A stretch of 64,000 nt of DNA, taken from positions 316,323-380,322 of the forward strand of contig NZ_CANLBS010000006.1 in NCBI RefSeq assembly GCF_947488945.1. The letters run 5' to 3'. Position numbers and translations under genes: made by a program. The notes below the pieces were generated by a model. That model saw only the letters and a program-made list of their open reading frames with translations, was not told the origin of the DNA and searched no databases. Shown here piece after piece: positions 36,051-47,581 of this stretch (position 1 is its first letter; each line of letters starts with the position of its first letter). Source of the DNA: an uncultured Streptomyces sp. (GTDB taxonomy: Bacteria > Actinomycetota > Actinomycetes > Streptomycetales > Streptomycetaceae).

Positions 36051-37364
36051 TCAGCCCGCCGTCATGATCTCCCGCAGCACGGCCGAGAGATGGGCCGGGT
36101 CCTGCGCCCCGCACAGTTCGCGCGCCGAGTGCATCGACAACCCCGCCACCCCGACATCCACCGTCGGCACCCCGAGCCGGGCCGCCGTCAGCGGGCCGAT
36201 GGAGGTGCCGCACGGCATCGCGTTGTTGACGGCGAACGGCTGCCACGCCACCCGCGCCCGCTCGCAGGCCGCCGCGAAGACCGCGATGCCCGTCGAATCG
36301 GTCGCGTACCGCTGGTTGGTGTTGACCTTCACCGTCGGCCCGCCGTTGGGCAGCGGACGGTGCCCCGCGTCGTGCCGCTCGGTGTAGTTGGGGTGCACCG
36401 CGTGCGCCATGTCCGCCGACACGCAGAAGGTGCCCGCCAGCGCACGCGACCAGTCCTCCCCGCTGCCGCCCCGGGCGGTCACCGAACGGGACAGCACCCG
36501 CTCCAGCATCGGGCTCTGCGCCCCGGTCTCGGAGACGCTGCCGACCTCCTCGTGGTCGAAGGCGGCCAGCACCGGTACGTACGCGGGCGGGCGGTCGCCC
36601 GTCGCCGCGTCGACGAGGGCCGTGACGCCCGCGTGCACGGACACCAGGTTGTCCAGCCGCGGCGCCACCACGAACTCCGCCTCCGCGCCCAGGTATCCGG
36701 GCGGCTGCACGTCGTGCAGCATCAGGTCCCAGCCGAGCACGTCCGCGGGGTCCTCGTCGATCGCCGCCGCGACCCTGCGCAGCAGCGCCCCGTCCACCGG
36801 GTCGCCCAGCGCCCACACCGGCGCGAGATGCCGCTGCCGGTCCAGCAGGGCGCCCTCGTTGACCTGGCGGTCCAGATGGATCGCGAGCTGCGGCACCCGC
36901 AGCAGCGGCTCGTCGATCAGCACCAGCCGCTCGCGCGGACCGTCCGGGCCGCCCCGCAGGGCGAGCCGGCCGCTGAGGCCGAGATCGCGGTCCAGCCAGG
37001 TGTTGAGCGGCACCCCGCCGTAGATCTCGACGCCGATCTGCCGCCAGCCGGCCGTTCCGGTGTCGGGCGCGGGCTTCACCCGCAGGTTGGGCGAGTCGGT
37101 GTGGGTGCCGACGATCCGGAACGGAGTGTGTGCCGGGGCGCCCTCGGGGACGTACCAGGCGATCAGCGCGCCGCCGCGGGTGACGTAACCGCCGCCGGTC
37201 GTCCCGGTCCAGTCCTCGGTGGCGTCCCGTTCGCGGAATCCGGCCTTCTCCAGACGCGCCGCGGCGCTCGCCACCGCGTGGTACGGCGAGGGAGCGGAGG
37301 AGATGAAGGCGAGCAGGTCGTCGGAGTGGGCGCGTACGGGGCTGCGGTGAGGGGCCGGCGTCAT
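36051..37364 (-). CDS. M18 family aminopeptidase
   Basis: 437 residues from ATG at 37364 with GGAAAGG upstream; the frame is open far upstream but that part is low-complexity. Zinc ligands and catalytic residues of the aspartyl aminopeptidase family are clear: VGTHTDSPNLR, FDHEEVGS (catalytic Glu pair), SADMAHAVHPNY and LSMHSARE. Cytoplasmic dinuclear zinc enzyme removing N-terminal (often acidic) residues. Length is standard for the family. Confidence 0.93.
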   Translation of the reverse strand: MTPAPHRSPVRAHSDDLLAFISSAPSPYHAVASAAARLEKAGFRERDATEDWTGTTGGGYVTRGGALIAWYVPEGAPAHTPFRIVGTHTDSPNLRVKPAPDTGTAGWRQIGVEIYGGVPLNTWLDRDLGLSGRLALRGGPDGPRERLVLIDEPLLRVPQLAIHLDRQVNEGALLDRQRHLAPVWALGDPVDGALLRRVAAAIDEDPADVLGWDLMLHDVQPPGYLGAEAEFVVAPRLDNLVSVHAGVTALVDAATGDRPPAYVPVLAAFDHEEVGSVSETGAQSPMLERVLSRSVTARGGSGEDWSRALAGTFCVSADMAHAVHPNYTERHDAGHRPLPNGGPTVKVNTNQRYATDSTGIAVFAAACERARVAWQPFAVNNAMPCGTSIGPLTAARLGVPTVDVGVAGLSMHSARELCGAQDPAHLSAVLREIMTAG

Positions 37365-38126
37365 GGCGCGTCCGCCTTTCCGGTGGTGCGGGGTGACCGC
37401 GGGGGTGGGACAGCGGGCTGTCGGGACCTCCCGGCGGGTCGGATGCCGGGATCTCCCGCCGCGTACGGCGGGCGTGGTCGGCCGGGAGCGCGGCGGGGCA
37501 CCCGCCAACCCACCGCAGGACGGGGCCCCGCGCAAGCCGGTCCGGGGCCGCGCTGCGGGAAAACGGCGGTGTCCGCCGCGGCCCTCGCGCGTCCGGCGGA
37601 CACCGCCCGGGGCCGCCCGTCCGGCCGTCCGCGACCCCCCGCGCGACGGCCGCGGGGGTGGCCGGCCCGGCCCAAGCGCTGTCCGCGCGGGTGCCGGACG
37701 CCACCGGGCCGCTTCCGGCCCGGCCGCCCCGGAGCGCGGACCGGACGGGGTACGGGGAGCGGGGCTGCCGGGCCCACCGCCCGGACCCCGTACCGGCGAA
37801 ATTGGCTTGATCTTTTCGGTGCGGGGGACCGGTGCGAAGGCCCGGGGAGCAGCGGCGTACGTCGCCCGGAGGCGCGGCCGGGAGGCGGACCCCGCTCCGG
37901 TGCGGGCACCGGACAGTACTGGGGCCGCCCCCTGGTGCGGGCCGACCGTCCTCGCCCCGGGGCAGGCCCTGCTGACCGTCCCGGCCCGCCGGCGCCGGTA
38001 GCCCCCGCGGTACATACGGCCGCGGGGGCGTACGGCCGAAGCGATCCGGCCGTACGCCCCCGAGGAGGGTGGTCTCGTGCGGTGGGCGGGCCCGTGCGGG
38101 TGGGCGGCCCGTTCGCGCCCGGCCCG
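37365..38126. other. 762-base gene-free stretch
   Basis: Between the M18 gene start and the fumarase stop, both minus strand. Very GC-rich and full of chance open frames; none has a ribosome site or recognisable product. A sudden AT-rich patch GAAATTGGCTTGATCTTTTC at 37798-37817 could belong to a promoter. Two overlapping hairpins lie at 38001-38062. Confidence 0.45.
38001..38062. terminator. Two mutually exclusive hairpins after the class I fumarase gene
   Basis: Stem A pairs 38001-38010 with 38020-38029 (10 bp). Stem B pairs 38023-38038 with 38047-38062 (16 bp perfect, loop AAGCGATC). They share bases 38023-38029 and cannot form together. Stem B lies 65 bases beyond the fumarase stop and is a credible terminator. 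Confidence 0.7.
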
Positions 38127-39794
<1,668 letters not shown>

Positions 39795-40020
39795 TACGGC
39801 CATTCCTCACTCGACGGCAGCGGCTGGCCACCCTTGGACAGCGCATCCACCAGGGTAGAGCGCCCGGCGGGGCCCGGACCTGTGAGGTAAGGCTCACCCC
39901 GGCAGGGTGGGCGCCGCCGGTCCCGCGGCGCCCTGCCGGGCACGCCGCCGGCGCGGGAATCCGCCACTCGTCGGCGTTGCCCCCTAGTCGCGATCTATCG
40001 CGTTTGGGTAACCTGATGCC

Positions 40021-40710
40021 GTGGACCTCGAAAAGCAGCCTCAGCAGTCCCCGCCGCAGGCGCCCGCGCCGGCCGCCCGGCCCACCGCCCTGCGCGCCTC
40101 CGACGCCGACCGCGACCGGATCGCGGACATCCTGCGCGACGCGGTCGCCGAGGGCCGGCTGACCGCGGACGAGCACGCCGAGCGCGTCGAACTGGTCTAC
40201 CGCGCCAAGACGGTGGCGGAGCTGGAGCCGCTGGTGAGCGACCTGCCGGCCGGCGGAGCCGCCCGCACCGCGGCCCCGCACCAGGACCCCTCGCCCTACC
40301 TCTACGGCCCCGACGAGAACGCCGGGCCCCCGGAGAACCTGGTGGCGGTCTTCAGCAGCGCCGTCCGGCGCGGCCGCTGGCGCATCGGCGGCCGCGCCAA
40401 CGCCTTCTCGCTCTTCGGCAACGTCGAAATCGACCTGACCGAGGCCCTGTTCACCCAGCGGGTGACGGTCGTCAACGCCACCTCGATCTTCGGCAACGTC
40501 GAGATCACCGTCCCCGAGAACATCACCCTGCGCGGCGGCGGTACCGGCGTCTTCGCCAACTTCGAGGTCACGCACCTGGAGTCCGCCGACCCTGAAGCCC
40601 CGGTCGTGGTCGTCGAGGGGTACTCCTTCTTCGGCAACGTCGAGGCGAAGCCCAAGCGCGGCAAGCTCATCGAGAACCTCCACCGCCACCTGCGCAAGCA
40701 CCTGGGGTGA
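40021..40710 (+). CDS. DUF1707 protein with LiaF-like C-terminal domain
   Basis: 229 residues from GTG. DUF1707 (about 20-75): RASDADRDRIADILRDAVAE, then GRLTADEHAERVELVYRA, a short helical module common in actinobacterial regulators of the cell envelope. The C-terminal half (FSLFGNVEIDLTEALF, FGNVEITVPENITLR) has the repeated G-N-V-E-I pattern of the LiaF/DUF2154 beta-roll. No membrane helix, so cytoplasmic. Function unknown, possibly stress related. Confidence 0.85.
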   Translation: MDLEKQPQQSPPQAPAPAARPTALRASDADRDRIADILRDAVAEGRLTADEHAERVELVYRAKTVAELEPLVSDLPAGGAARTAAPHQDPSPYLYGPDENAGPPENLVAVFSSAVRRGRWRIGGRANAFSLFGNVEIDLTEALFTQRVTVVNATSIFGNVEITVPENITLRGGGTGVFANFEVTHLESADPEAPVVVVEGYSFFGNVEAKPKRGKLIENLHRHLRKHLG

Positions 40711-41210
40711 GACGGGCTCGTCCCCGTGCGCGTGCCTTCGTGTGCGTGTCCTCGTGCGCGGGGAGCGTGCGGGGCGCGCCCGCGTGACGCTGGGCGACGC
40801 GGGGGCGCGCGCATACCCCTGCCCGAAAGGCCCCCTGTGCCGCCGGACTGACGGCTCGTCACTTCTGGAAGCGCCGCCGTCCCCGGTGGGACGCCGGCGT
40901 GCGGCGCGACCCGGCCGGGATCCGGTCAACCTCCCCGCCGGCGCCCGGCGGACGGCGTCGGTCCGAGTCGCCGCCCCGGCCGGCGGCCTCCGTCCGGACC
41001 GTGCAGCGGGGGGCCGGGCGGGCGCTGTCGGGCGGGTGCTGGTCCGGGCCCTCGGGCCGCCTCCGGCCGCCGTCGGTTTTCGGCCGCGCGCCCCTGCCGG
41101 CGCCCTTCCGCCACCCGCACGCTCGTGCCACTCAGTGCATAGGTGCGGGTACAGCGGGTATTGACTGCAACATCGTCTCTCGCTCGCGAAGCCGTCGTCA
41201 GGAGTAGACC
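40711..41210. other. Long leader upstream of the WhiB-like gene
   Basis: 500 bases without a supported gene. The right end turns AT-richer (CATAGGTGCGGGTACAGCGG, TATTGACTGCAAC) and probably carries the wbl promoter within 100 bases of the start. The left part, including CATACCCCTGCCCG at 40812-40825, shows no clear structure. Confidence 0.45.
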
Positions 41211-41585
41211 GTGCTGCAACTGCCTCATCAGCCCGTGCAGGTCGCCGCTGTGCCCGCTCAGCGCGCCCCCGTCCGGGAAGACCAGGCGGGCCCCTGGCAT
41301 TCGGAGGCGGTGTGCCGCCGGGACGAAGCCGGGCTGTTCTTCGCCCCGTCGAAGGAACCGACCGCCGCCCGACTGTCCCGCGAGGACGCCGCCAAGCGGG
41401 TCTGCGCCCGCTGCCCCGTCATGACGGAGTGTCAGGAACATGCCCTGATGCAACCGGAGCCGTACGGCGTCTGGGGCGGCCTGACCGCCGCCGAGCGCCG
41501 GGTGGCGCTGGCGCGGCGCCGCCGCCGCGAGATGGAACTCAAGGCCGCGGCCGCTCCGGCGGACCGGGTCGCCGCCGCGGGCTGA
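41211..41585 (+). CDS. wblI: WhiB-like iron-sulfur regulator
   Basis: 124 residues from GTG (CAGGAG upstream). Four cysteines C35, C65, C68, C74 (C-X29-C-X2-C-X5-C) bind a 4Fe-4S cluster; the Wbl turn GVWGGLTAAER follows, then the basic tail ARRRRREM for DNA contact. Wbl proteins sense redox or nitric oxide and usually act with the main sigma factor. The symbol is assigned from memory by position: S. coelicolor wblI lies just before glpX. The 30-residue N-terminal extension before the first cysteine is longer than in WhiB itself. Confidence 0.88.
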   Translation: MLQLPHQPVQVAAVPAQRAPVREDQAGPWHSEAVCRRDEAGLFFAPSKEPTAARLSREDAAKRVCARCPVMTECQEHALMQPEPYGVWGGLTAAERRVALARRRRREMELKAAAAPADRVAAAG

Positions 41586-41590
41586 ACGCA

Positions 41591-41626
41591 CGGAAGGGGG
41601 GCTGCCGGTCGGCAGCCCCCCTTCCG
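41591..41626 (+). terminator. Bidirectional terminator
   Basis: Perfect 16-bp stem (41591-41606 with 41611-41626), loop GGTC, between the convergent wbl and glpX genes. Confidence 0.9.
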
Positions 41627-41649
41627 CCGTGCGCGCTCGCGCGGCGTTC

Positions 41650-42681
41650 CTACTTCGCGCGGTCGAAGTCGATCGCGCTGTACGCGCGGAGCTTCGACAG
41701 GCGGTGGGTGGAGGAGATGGTGCGGATCGTGCCCGACTTCGACCGCATGACGATCGACTCGGTGGTGGCGGTCTCCGCGCGGTAGCGGACCCCGCGCATC
41801 AGCTCGCCGTCGGTGATGCCGGTGGCGACGAAGAAGACGTTGTCGCCGCTGACCAGGTCGTCGGTCGACAGGACCCGGTCGAGGTCGTGTCCGGCGTCGA
41901 GGGCGCGCTGCCGCTCGGCCTCGTCCTTCGGCCAGAGCTTGCCCTGGATGACACCGCCGAGGCACTTTATGGCGCAGGCCGAGATGATGCCCTCCGGCGT
42001 GCCGCCGATGCCCATCAGCAGGTCCACGCCGGTGCCCTCGCGGGCCGCCATGATCGAACCGGCCACGTCGCCGTCCGAGATGAACTTGATCCGGGCGCCG
42101 GTGTCCCGGATCTCCTTGACGATCCCCTCGTGGCGGGGCCGGTCCAGGACGACGACGGTGACGTCCTCGGGCGAGGAGTTCTTCGCCTTGGCGACACGCC
42201 GGATGTTCACCGCCACGGGCGCGTTGATGTCGACGAAGTCGGCCGCCTCGGGGCCGGTGACGAGCTTGTCCATGTAGAAGACGGCCGACGGGTCGAACAT
42301 CGCGCCCCGGTCCGCCGCCGCCAGCACGGCGATGGCGTTCGGCATGCCCTTGGCGTTGAGGGTGGTGCCGTCGATGGGGTCCACGGCGATGTCGACCTCG
42401 GCGCCGGTGCCGTCACCGACGCGCTCACCGTTGAACAGCATGGGCGCTTCGTCCTTCTCGCCCTCGCCGATGACGACGACGCCGTTCATCGAGACGGTGG
42501 AGACGAGCGTCCGCATGGCCTTCACGGCGGCCCCGTCGGCGCCGATCTTGTCCCCGCGTCCGACCCAGCGTCCGGCGGCCATGGCGGCCGCCTCGGTCAC
42601 CCGGACGAGTTCCATGGCGAGGTTGCGGTCGGGGGCCTCGGGGGAGACCTCTAGCTGGGACGGCAGATGGTGCTCGGGCAT
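41650..42681 (-). CDS. glpX: Class II fructose-1,6-bisphosphatase
   Basis: 343 residues. Gluconeogenic phosphatase of the GlpX type: [23 protein letters not shown] (metal-binding Asp residues), [20 protein letters not shown] and DGELMRGV are intact. Actinobacteria lack the class I enzyme, so this should be the main fructose bisphosphatase. Monocistronic; 143 bases separate its start from the divergent DUF4245 gene. Confidence 0.95.
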   Translation of the reverse strand: MPEHHLPSQLEVSPEAPDRNLAMELVRVTEAAAMAAGRWVGRGDKIGADGAAVKAMRTLVSTVSMNGVVVIGEGEKDEAPMLFNGERVGDGTGAEVDIAVDPIDGTTLNAKGMPNAIAVLAAADRGAMFDPSAVFYMDKLVTGPEAADFVDINAPVAVNIRRVAKAKNSSPEDVTVVVLDRPRHEGIVKEIRDTGARIKFISDGDVAGSIMAAREGTGVDLLMGIGGTPEGIISACAIKCLGGVIQGKLWPKDEAERQRALDAGHDLDRVLSTDDLVSGDNVFFVATGITDGELMRGVRYRAETATTESIVMRSKSGTIRTISSTHRLSKLRAYSAIDFDRAK

Positions 42682-42824
42682 CGGAGCACACCTTTCTGTA
42701 CGGCGACGACCGGAATGGAGCGTGCTGCGACTCTATCGCCACGCCGATAGAATGAGCAGACCGCCCTACGGATGAGCGAAGGCCCCCCGTCCGGTCGTCC
42801 ACCCGCCCGTGCCACCATGGGGCC

Positions 42825-43346
42825 GTGGCAAGCAAGCGTGGCAAGCAGACAGTGCGGGACATGTTCCTGTCGTTGGTGTTGATCGTCGCCGCGGCGGGCG
42901 TCATCTACGTCTTCGTCCCGCACGACGACTCCGGCGACCCCGTGCGGGCGGTCGACTACCGGGTGGAACTGGCGACGGCCCGGCGCGCGGCCCCGTACCA
43001 GGTGGTCGCCCCGGCCGGTCTCGGCGCGGACTGGAAGGCGACCTCGGTGTCCTACGAGGGCGACGACGGCGCCAACTGGCACCTCGGCTTCCTCGACCCG
43101 GACGGCAAGTACGTCGCGGTGGAGCAGTCCACGGCCCCCGCCAAGACCTACCTCCCCGACGTCACGCAGGACGCCAAGAACACCGGACGCACGGAGACCG
43201 TCGCCGGTCAGGAGTGGCAGCACTGGACGGGCGACAAGTACGACGCCCTGGTGCTGAAGAGCGAAGGCTCGACCACCGTGGTGACCGGCTCGGCCCCCAC
43301 GGCGCGGCTCGTGGAGATGGCTGCCGCGCTCAAGTCCGACGCCTGA
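42825..43346 (+). CDS. DUF4245 membrane-anchored protein
   Basis: 173 residues from GTG. One N-terminal membrane helix (FLSLVLIVAAAGVIYVFV, about 14-31) with a short basic tail inside; the remainder is outside. The DUF4245 pattern is visible: PYQVVAPAGLGADWKATSVSY, GANWHLGFLDPDGKYVAVEQS, and ending TVVTGSAPTARLVEMAAAL. Common beside glpX in actinomycetes; function unknown. Confidence 0.85.
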   Translation: MASKRGKQTVRDMFLSLVLIVAAAGVIYVFVPHDDSGDPVRAVDYRVELATARRAAPYQVVAPAGLGADWKATSVSYEGDDGANWHLGFLDPDGKYVAVEQSTAPAKTYLPDVTQDAKNTGRTETVAGQEWQHWTGDKYDALVLKSEGSTTVVTGSAPTARLVEMAAALKSDA

Positions 43347-43494
43347 CCGACAGCCGTCCGACCGCCGGTCGCCCGACCGGCAGCCGCCTGGCCGTTGACC
43401 ACCGGCCGGTGGCCGCCGGACGCGGGCACGTCCAGGGTCTTCGTACGTCCGATCCGTCCACCCGTCGCCCCCCGCCGGGGCGGTGGGCGCGAAA

Positions 43495-43535
43495 GAGCCC
43501 CGGTCCGCCACGTCGTGCGTGGCGGACCGGGGCTC
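43495..43535 (+). terminator. Bidirectional terminator
   Basis: Perfect 18-bp stem GAGCCCCGGTCCGCCACG with its complement at 43518-43535, loop TCGTG, between the convergent DUF4245 and nitroreductase genes. Confidence 0.92.
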
Positions 43536-43589
43536 CGTGCGTGCGCGGCCGGGCGGCGCGGCCCGGCTTTGCGCGGTGGGGCGGTGGGA

Positions 43590-44180
43590 TCAGACGGTGG
43601 TGACGACCTCGTCGTAGGAGAGGCGCGGCAGGCGCGGGAACCAGGCGTCCTCGCCCGGCTTGCCGATGTTCACGACCATGAGGAGCTTGTGGTCGCCGTC
43701 CAGGAACTCCTTCTCGATGCCCGCGGCGTCGAAGCCGGTCATCGGGCCGGCGGCCAGGCCGGCGGCGCGGACGCCGATGATGAAGTAGGCGGCCTGGAGG
43801 GCGGCGTTCAGCGTGGCGGACTGCTCGCGGACCGGGCGCTCGGAGAAGAACGCGTCCTTGGCCTGCGGGAAGTGCGGCAGGAGCGCCGGGAGTTCCTCGT
43901 GGAACTCGTTGTCCGCGGCCAGGATCGCGACCAGCGGGGCCGTGGTGGTCTTCGGGCGGTTGCCCTCGGCCATGTGCTGCACGAGGCGCTCGCGGCCCTC
44001 GGCGGAGCGGACCAGGACGACCCGCAGCGGCGACTGGTTGAAGGCGGTCGGGCCGAACTTGACCAGGTCGTAGATCGCCTGGACCTGCTCGTCGGTCACC
44101 GGCTCGTCGGAGAAGGTGTTGGCGGTGCGGGCCTCACGGAAGAGGAGGTCCTGAGCGGCGGGGTCGAGAACGAGGGACAT
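43590..44180 (-). CDS. RutE-like nitroreductase (malonic semialdehyde reductase type)
   Basis: 196 residues from ATG at 44180 (GGAAGG upstream). FMN-binding nitroreductase fold: FREARTANTFSDEPVTDEQV, FGPTAFNQSPLRVVLV, and AGLAAGPMTGFDAAGIEKEFL match the RutE/HadB subgroup that reduces malonic semialdehyde to 3-hydroxypropionate. No rut operon is present, so the physiological substrate is open. Confidence 0.88.
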   Translation of the reverse strand: MSLVLDPAAQDLLFREARTANTFSDEPVTDEQVQAIYDLVKFGPTAFNQSPLRVVLVRSAEGRERLVQHMAEGNRPKTTTAPLVAILAADNEFHEELPALLPHFPQAKDAFFSERPVREQSATLNAALQAAYFIIGVRAAGLAAGPMTGFDAAGIEKEFLDGDHKLLMVVNIGKPGEDAWFPRLPRLSYDEVVTTV

Positions 44181-44346
44181 CGTGCGAACTACCTTCCGGA
44201 CAAACGGGGGATCAAGCGATGGGATCACCGTAACCCAGAGATAGGTTAACTTTCAACTAAGTGTCCGGATGGGTGACGCACGCCACAGCCCGGTGTCCTG
44301 ATCCCCACAGCGTCGGTGCCGGCCCAGTCGGCCAGGGTCGGTCCCG

Positions 44347-44448
44347 GCCAGTCCTGGGCCGCAGCCAGTCCCGGGTCCCGGTGAGCCCTCGGCCGCAGTC
44401 GTTCCTCGGACGCAGCCAGTCCTCGGCCGCAGTCAGTCCTCGGCGCCG
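44347..44448 (-). repeat. 17-bp tandem repeat, six copies, over the xseB stop
   Basis: Exact 17-base period with starts at 44347, 44364, 44381, 44398, 44415 and 44432. Consensus GCCAGTCCTCGGCCGCA on the plus strand; copies 1 and 5 differ by one base. The sixth copy covers the last codons and stop of xseB. Confidence 0.85.
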
Positions 44449-44696
44449 GAGGGAAGCGCGGCCTCGTCCTCCGGTCGCGCCAAGGCGGCGTCGAGGCGGG
44501 CGCGGGCCCCCTCCAGCCAGTGCCGGCAGACCCGCGCCAGCTCCTCGCCGCGCTCCCAGAGCGCCAGCGAGTCCTCCAGCGTCGTACCGCCGGCCTCCAG
44601 CCTGCGCACGACCTCGATCAACTCGTCCCGCGCCTGCTCGTAACCCAGCGTGCCGGCCCCGCCCGCGGCGGCGGCCGTCGTCCCGTCGTCCGTCAT
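44433..44696 (-). CDS. xseB: Exodeoxyribonuclease VII small subunit
   Basis: 87 residues from ATG at 44696. Core [20 protein letters not shown], then [20 protein letters not shown], is the XseB helical hairpin, followed by a second helix [16 protein letters not shown]. Forms the ExoVII complex with XseA, which degrades single-stranded DNA. It lies 67 bases after xseA. The last few residues and stop are inside the 17-bp tandem repeat. Confidence 0.92.
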   Translation of the reverse strand: MTDDGTTAAAAGGAGTLGYEQARDELIEVVRRLEAGGTTLEDSLALWERGEELARVCRHWLEGARARLDAALARPEDEAALPSGAED

Positions 44697-44763
44697 GCGC
44701 TCCACCCTATGCGCGGCCACCGACAACCGGTGCCGTACGGCGACGGGCCGTGCGACCCGCCGC

Positions 44764-45975
44764 TCACTCCTCCACCCGGACCGCGAACTCGCCCCCGGAC
44801 ACCCGCGCCCGGAGCGTGTCACCGGGCGCGCCGGCGTCCTCGGGGGAGCGCACCACATGGCCGTCCGGTCGCTGGAGGACCGCGTAACCGCGCTCCAGCG
44901 TGGCGGCCGGCGACAGGGACACCACGCGTGCGAGCGTGTGCGAGATCTCCGAGTCCGCGCGGTCCAGCAGATGTCCGAGCACCCGCCGGCTCCGCCCCAG
45001 CAGGGCGTCCACCTCCGCCTCCCGCTCGTCCACCAGCCGGTGCGGACGCTCCATCGACGGGCGGCCCAGCGCGTGCGCCAGCCCCCGCTCCTCCCGGTCC
45101 AGCAGCCCCCGCACGGTGCGCAGCGCCCGGTCCCGGAGCTGGCGCACCCGGTCCAGCTCCTCGCCCACGTCCGGCACGACCTTCTTCGCCGCGTCCGTCG
45201 GCGTCGACGCCCGTACGTCCGCGACCAGGTCCAGCAGCGGCGAGTCCGGCTCGTGCCCGATCGCCGACACCACCGGCGTACGGCACCCGGCGACCGCGCG
45301 GACCAGCGCCTCGTCGGAGAACGGGAGCAGGTCCTCCACGCTGCCGCCGCCGCGCGCCACGATGATCACGTCCACCTCCGGCAGCGCGTCCAGCTCCTCG
45401 ACCGCCCGCACCACCTGGGGGACCGCGTGCACGCCCTGCACCGCGGTGTTGCGCACCTCGAACCGCACCGCGGGCCACCGCCTGCGGGCGTTCTCCAGCA
45501 CGTCACGCTCCGCGGCCGACGCCCGCCCGGAGACCAGGCCGACGAGCTGCGGCAGAAAGGGCAGAGGCTTCTTGCGGTCCAGCGCGAACAGTCCCTCGGC
45601 GGCGAGCGACTTCTTGAGCTGCTCCAGCCGCACCAGCAGCTCGCCGATGCCCACCGGCCGTATGTCGGTCGCCCGCAGCGAGAGCTGGCCGCGCGGGGCG
45701 TACCACTCCGGCTTGGCGAGGATCACCACCCGGGCGCCCTCGGTCACCACGTCCGCGATCCGGTCGAAGACCTGACGGAAGCACGTCACGCTGACCGAGA
45801 CGTCGTGCGCGGGGTCGCGCAGCGTCAGGAACACCACCCCGGCGCCCGGCCGGCGCGAGAGCTGCGTGATCTGCCCCTCGACCCAGATCGCGCCGAGCCG
45901 GTCGATCCACCCGCCGATGAGGCGCGACACCTCACCGACCGGCAGGGGAGCTTCCGCGGAAGTCTGGAGAGCCAT
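44764..45975 (-). CDS. xseA: Exodeoxyribonuclease VII large subunit
   Basis: 403 residues from ATG at 45975 (a start ten codons earlier is possible; no clear ribosome site). N-terminal OB fold ([19 protein letters not shown]), then the catalytic core with [37 protein letters not shown] and [17 protein letters not shown], a coiled-coil region, and C-terminal [15 protein letters not shown]. Catalytic subunit of ExoVII. Followed by xseB. Confidence 0.94.
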   Translation of the reverse strand: MALQTSAEAPLPVGEVSRLIGGWIDRLGAIWVEGQITQLSRRPGAGVVFLTLRDPAHDVSVSVTCFRQVFDRIADVVTEGARVVILAKPEWYAPRGQLSLRATDIRPVGIGELLVRLEQLKKSLAAEGLFALDRKKPLPFLPQLVGLVSGRASAAERDVLENARRRWPAVRFEVRNTAVQGVHAVPQVVRAVEELDALPEVDVIIVARGGGSVEDLLPFSDEALVRAVAGCRTPVVSAIGHEPDSPLLDLVADVRASTPTDAAKKVVPDVGEELDRVRQLRDRALRTVRGLLDREERGLAHALGRPSMERPHRLVDEREAEVDALLGRSRRVLGHLLDRADSEISHTLARVVSLSPAATLERGYAVLQRPDGHVVRSPEDAGAPGDTLRARVSGGEFAVRVEE

Positions 45976-46089
45976 ACGGGCGAGCGTATCGGGCCCCGCC
46001 GACAACGGCGCCGGCCCGCGGGCCCGCCTCCCGTCGCACGGCCGCGCCCTCCGGCCCGTGCTCTTCCGCCCCGGCCCACCCGAGCGGGC

Positions 46090-47484
46090 TCACCGGGTCC
46101 TGGGTTCCTGCCCCGGCCCCACGAAGCCGCCGTCCGGACCACCCGGCCCCGGCCGCCGCCCCCACTGCGCCGCGAGCACCACCAGTCCCACGCCCAGCCA
46201 GCACAGCCCCACCACCTGGGCGGTGGCGGTCGCCTCCAGGATCACCGCGACCAGGACGGCCGCACCCACCACCGGCAGCACCACGTGCCGCCACCACACC
46301 GGCGGCCCCTCCATCCGCCGGACGGCGAACCAGCCCACCACCGACGCGTGCAGCAGCACGAACGCGGTCAGCGCGCCCACGTTCACCACGGACACCAGGT
46401 GGTCCAGGCCGTCGTCCCGCCGGGCCGCCCACACCGCCGCCACCAGCGTCACGACCGCGGCGCAGCAGATCGCCGGCCGCGGCACACCCGACCCGGCGCC
46501 CACCCGCGCCAGGAACGACGGCAGCCGCCGTTCGCGGGCCATCGCGAACAGCAGCCGCCCCGCCGCCGCCTGGCCCGCCAGCGCGGCGAACGCGGCGCCG
46601 ATCGCCTTCGACACCGCCACCAGGTCGTGCAGCCACGACCCCACCGACGCGTCCACCGCGTCGTAGAACGCCGAACCCTGCGCCTGCGGGTCCGCGGCCA
46701 GTTCCGTGGACGACACCGGCTCCAGCAGCGCCGCCAGATAGGACTGCACGACGAACAGCGCACCCGCCATGACCAGGCAGAACAGCACCGCCCGCGCCAC
46801 CTTCGCCGAACCGCCGGTGACCTCCTCCGCGAAGGACGCGATCGCGTCGAACCCGAGGTACGAGAGCACCGCCACCGAGACCGCCCCCACCACCGCCGTC
46901 GCCGAGAAACCCGAGTCCCCCGTCAGCGGCGACAGCCAGCCGCGCTGCGCCCCGTCCCGTACGAGCACCACCACGGCGGACACCACGAACACCAGCAGCA
47001 CCGCGATCTCCATGGCGAGCACCGCGAACCCCACCCGCGCGGCCGCCCGCACCCCCCGCAGGTTGAGCAGGGTCGTCACCACCACCGCGATCGTCGTCCA
47101 CACCCACCGCGACACCTCGGGGACCAGCGCGTTCATCGCGATGCCGGAGAAGAGGTAGGCGACCGCCGGGATCAGCAGGTAGTCGAGCATCGCCATCCAC
47201 CCCGCAATGAACCCGGGTCCCTCGCCGAGCCCCTTGCGGGCGTACGCGAACACCGAGCCGGCCTGCGGGGCGACCCGCACCATCTGCGCGTAACTGAAGG
47301 CGGTGAAGGCCATCACGACCGTCGCCACGACGTAGACCAGTGCCACCGCGCCGCCCGACTTCGCGTCGAGCGTCCCGAACACGCCGACCGGGGCCATCGG
47401 GGCGATGAACAGCAGCCCGTACACCACCAGGTCCCGGAACCCCAGAGTCCGCCGCAGTGCCTGTTCCGTGCTGCTTCCCGACAT
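46090..47484 (-). CDS. APC superfamily amino acid permease
   Basis: 464 residues from ATG at 47484. About twelve hydrophobic helices; the first has [19 protein letters not shown], and [20 protein letters not shown] is the conserved APC helix-2/loop motif. Similar to putrescine/ethanolamine-type transporters, but the substrate cannot be fixed. Same strand as xseA with a 114-base gap; divergent from ispH. Confidence 0.9.
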   Translation of the reverse strand: MSGSSTEQALRRTLGFRDLVVYGLLFIAPMAPVGVFGTLDAKSGGAVALVYVVATVVMAFTAFSYAQMVRVAPQAGSVFAYARKGLGEGPGFIAGWMAMLDYLLIPAVAYLFSGIAMNALVPEVSRWVWTTIAVVVTTLLNLRGVRAAARVGFAVLAMEIAVLLVFVVSAVVVLVRDGAQRGWLSPLTGDSGFSATAVVGAVSVAVLSYLGFDAIASFAEEVTGGSAKVARAVLFCLVMAGALFVVQSYLAALLEPVSSTELAADPQAQGSAFYDAVDASVGSWLHDLVAVSKAIGAAFAALAGQAAAGRLLFAMARERRLPSFLARVGAGSGVPRPAICCAAVVTLVAAVWAARRDDGLDHLVSVVNVGALTAFVLLHASVVGWFAVRRMEGPPVWWRHVVLPVVGAAVLVAVILEATATAQVVGLCWLGVGLVVLAAQWGRRPGPGGPDGGFVGPGQEPRTR

Positions 47485-47581
47485 CCGCCACCCTCGCCTT
47501 CGGTACCGACACACACGTGAAGATCAGTCTCGCCAACCGGGCGACCCCGCGCCTGTCCGGTACGGCCTTACGATGGGACGC

